Shown: positions 33,972 to 34,206 of the stretch, in pieces | Layout: the number at the start of each line of letters is the position of its first letter | Numbering within the stretch: position 1 is the first letter of the stretch | Assembly: GCA_002685935.1 (NCBI GenBank) | Contig: NYZD01000120.1 | Location: forward strand, 1-34,206 | Direction of reading: 5' to 3' | DNA length: 34,206 bases | Source of the DNA: Planctomycetaceae bacterium | GTDB lineage: Bacteria > Planctomycetota > Phycisphaerae > Phycisphaerales > Zrk34 | Made by a program: the position numbers and the translations under genes | Notes under the pieces: model-generated | What the model saw: only the letters and a program-made list of their open reading frames with translations | Told to the model about the DNA's origin: nothing | The model's database searches: none

Positions 33972-33997
33972 GGTCGCTCTACCCTTGGGACATCGGT

Positions 33998-34028
33998 GTT
34001 ATACTCACCGGTCTACCTGGATTCCAGG
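33998..34028 (-). promoter_or_regulatory. Promoter and probable operator of the tetR gene
   Basis: On the minus strand TATAAC (33998-34003, five of six matches) lies about 27 bases before the start codon, and a perfect 13-base palindrome CCTGGATTCCAGG at 34016-34028 covers the expected -35 position. A short ACCGGT palindrome lies between them at 34007-34012. This fits autorepression by a TetR dimer; the operator role is inferred. Confidence 0.5.
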
Positions 34029-34070
34029 CTGAATTGCCATACCGGTCGAAGAATTTCCCGGTTCGATCCT

Positions 34071-34099
34071 GCGTTGATTGGCCTATCCCGAATCAACGC
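34071..34099. repeat. Nine-base inverted repeat (stem-loop)
   Basis: GCGTTGATT (34071-34079) and AATCAACGC (34091-34099) pair around an 11-base loop. It lies between the tetR promoter and the partial ORF at the window end. It could be a terminator for that minus-strand ORF or a transposon end; no T-run is present. Confidence 0.4.
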
Positions 34100-34119
34100 C
34101 TCACTTTAATGACTTGTCA

Positions 34120-34131
34120 GCCACTAGTGGC
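34120..34131. repeat. 12-base perfect palindrome
   Basis: GCCACTAGTGGC at 34120-34131 is a perfect palindrome just after the stop codon of the partial minus-strand ORF. Its role is unknown; at a possible insertion-sequence border it could be part of a terminal inverted repeat. Confidence 0.3.
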
Positions 34132-34134
34132 GCG

Positions 34135-34206
34135 TCATTCTACGACTTTCGGGTATAGACGTTTGAGTTTGATGCGGGCGTCGTCGGTCGTGAACTGCCG
34201 GTCGAC
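34135..34206 (-). CDS. 3' end of an ORF running off the window, possibly a transposase
   Basis: Only the last 23 codons are visible, ending in TGA at 34135-34137. They read VDRQFTTDDARIKLKRLYPKVVE. The FTT-x-DARIKLKRLYP ending is one I associate with C-termini of planctomycete IS630-like transposases, but the fragment is too short for certainty. If correct, an insertion sequence begins here and the hairpin and palindrome at 34071-34131 could belong to its end. It could also be an ordinary gene with a similar ending. Confidence 0.35.
   Translation of the reverse strand, partial: VDRQFTTDDARIKLKRLYPKVVE

Noticed and set aside
34036-34075. tRNA-like TTCGATCC text near the window end
   Set aside because: The sequence GGTTCGATCC does resemble a T-loop, but no matching T-stem, anticodon arm or acceptor stem could be built around it.
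1-34206. Prophage, CRISPR array or defence cluster
   Set aside because: Apart from the lone terminase-like gene, no capsid, portal, tail, integrase, Cas or toxin-antitoxin gene was recognised, and there is no regular spacer-repeat array.

Overview
The window looks like a chromosomal segment of a GC-rich bacterium, most probably a planctomycete (Phycisphaerae-like) or a close PVC-group relative. This is an inference from gene content: several phytanoyl-CoA-dioxygenase-like, uroporphyrinogen-decarboxylase-like, sialidase/BNR-repeat and ceramidase-like genes, a DUF6677-type membrane protein, a short Asp-rich protein, an FP-T-W-rich small protein, a membrane-anchored NrfA and Tat-exported aldo/keto reductases. 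No rRNA, tRNA or CRISPR array was seen.

Layout. 1-5433 (+): the 3' end of a PhyH-like dioxygenase, an orphan phage-terminase-like ATPase/nuclease, a 2-hydroxyacid dehydrogenase and a TIM-barrel glycosidase-like protein. 5475-6412 (-): a two-gene membrane-protein unit. 6504-7277 (+): an extremely acidic repeat protein followed by an Arg-rich protein, closed by a clear rho-independent terminator. 7490-9715 (-): a lone type IV/II prepilin and a neutral-ceramidase-family protein. 9988-13893 (+): a compact five-gene unit (URO-D-like methyltransferase, aldo/keto reductase, small winged-helix-like protein, DeoC aldolase, SGNH hydrolase). 13942-15261 (-): a sialidase-like protein. 15399-19572 (+): a chimeric EEP/DUF4139 gene, an arylsulfotransferase-like beta-propeller protein and an ArnT/PMT-like glycosyltransferase. 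19602-21735 (-): a dienelactone-hydrolase lipoprotein and an unrecognised, possibly Ntn-hydrolase-like protein. 21910-22915 (+): a frameshifted Tat-exported aldo/keto reductase. 22963-24423 (-): pentaheme nitrite reductase NrfA without NrfH. 24605-27455 (+): an EamA-type permease overlapping a PfkB-kinase/HAD fusion. 27476-32599 (-): a three-gene unit (sialidase-like, PhyH-like, large GH42-like glycosidase). 32758-33327 (+): a coiled-coil lipoprotein. 33378-33971 (-): a TetR regulator with a palindrome over its probable promoter. 34135-34206 (-): the 3' end of another ORF, possibly a transposase.

Taken together, most genes fit scavenging and breakdown of complex glycans and their modified sugars (glycosidase-like, sialidase-like, SGNH esterase, aldolase, reductases, dehydrogenase), with one respiratory gene (nrfA) and a small envelope/cell-surface set. 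No complete defence system, prophage or biosynthetic cluster is visible. The most unusual items are the in-frame EEP/DUF4139 chimera, the terminase without any phage neighbours, the PfkB-HAD fusion, the acidic-repeat/Arg-rich pair, and the nrfA gene without nrfH.
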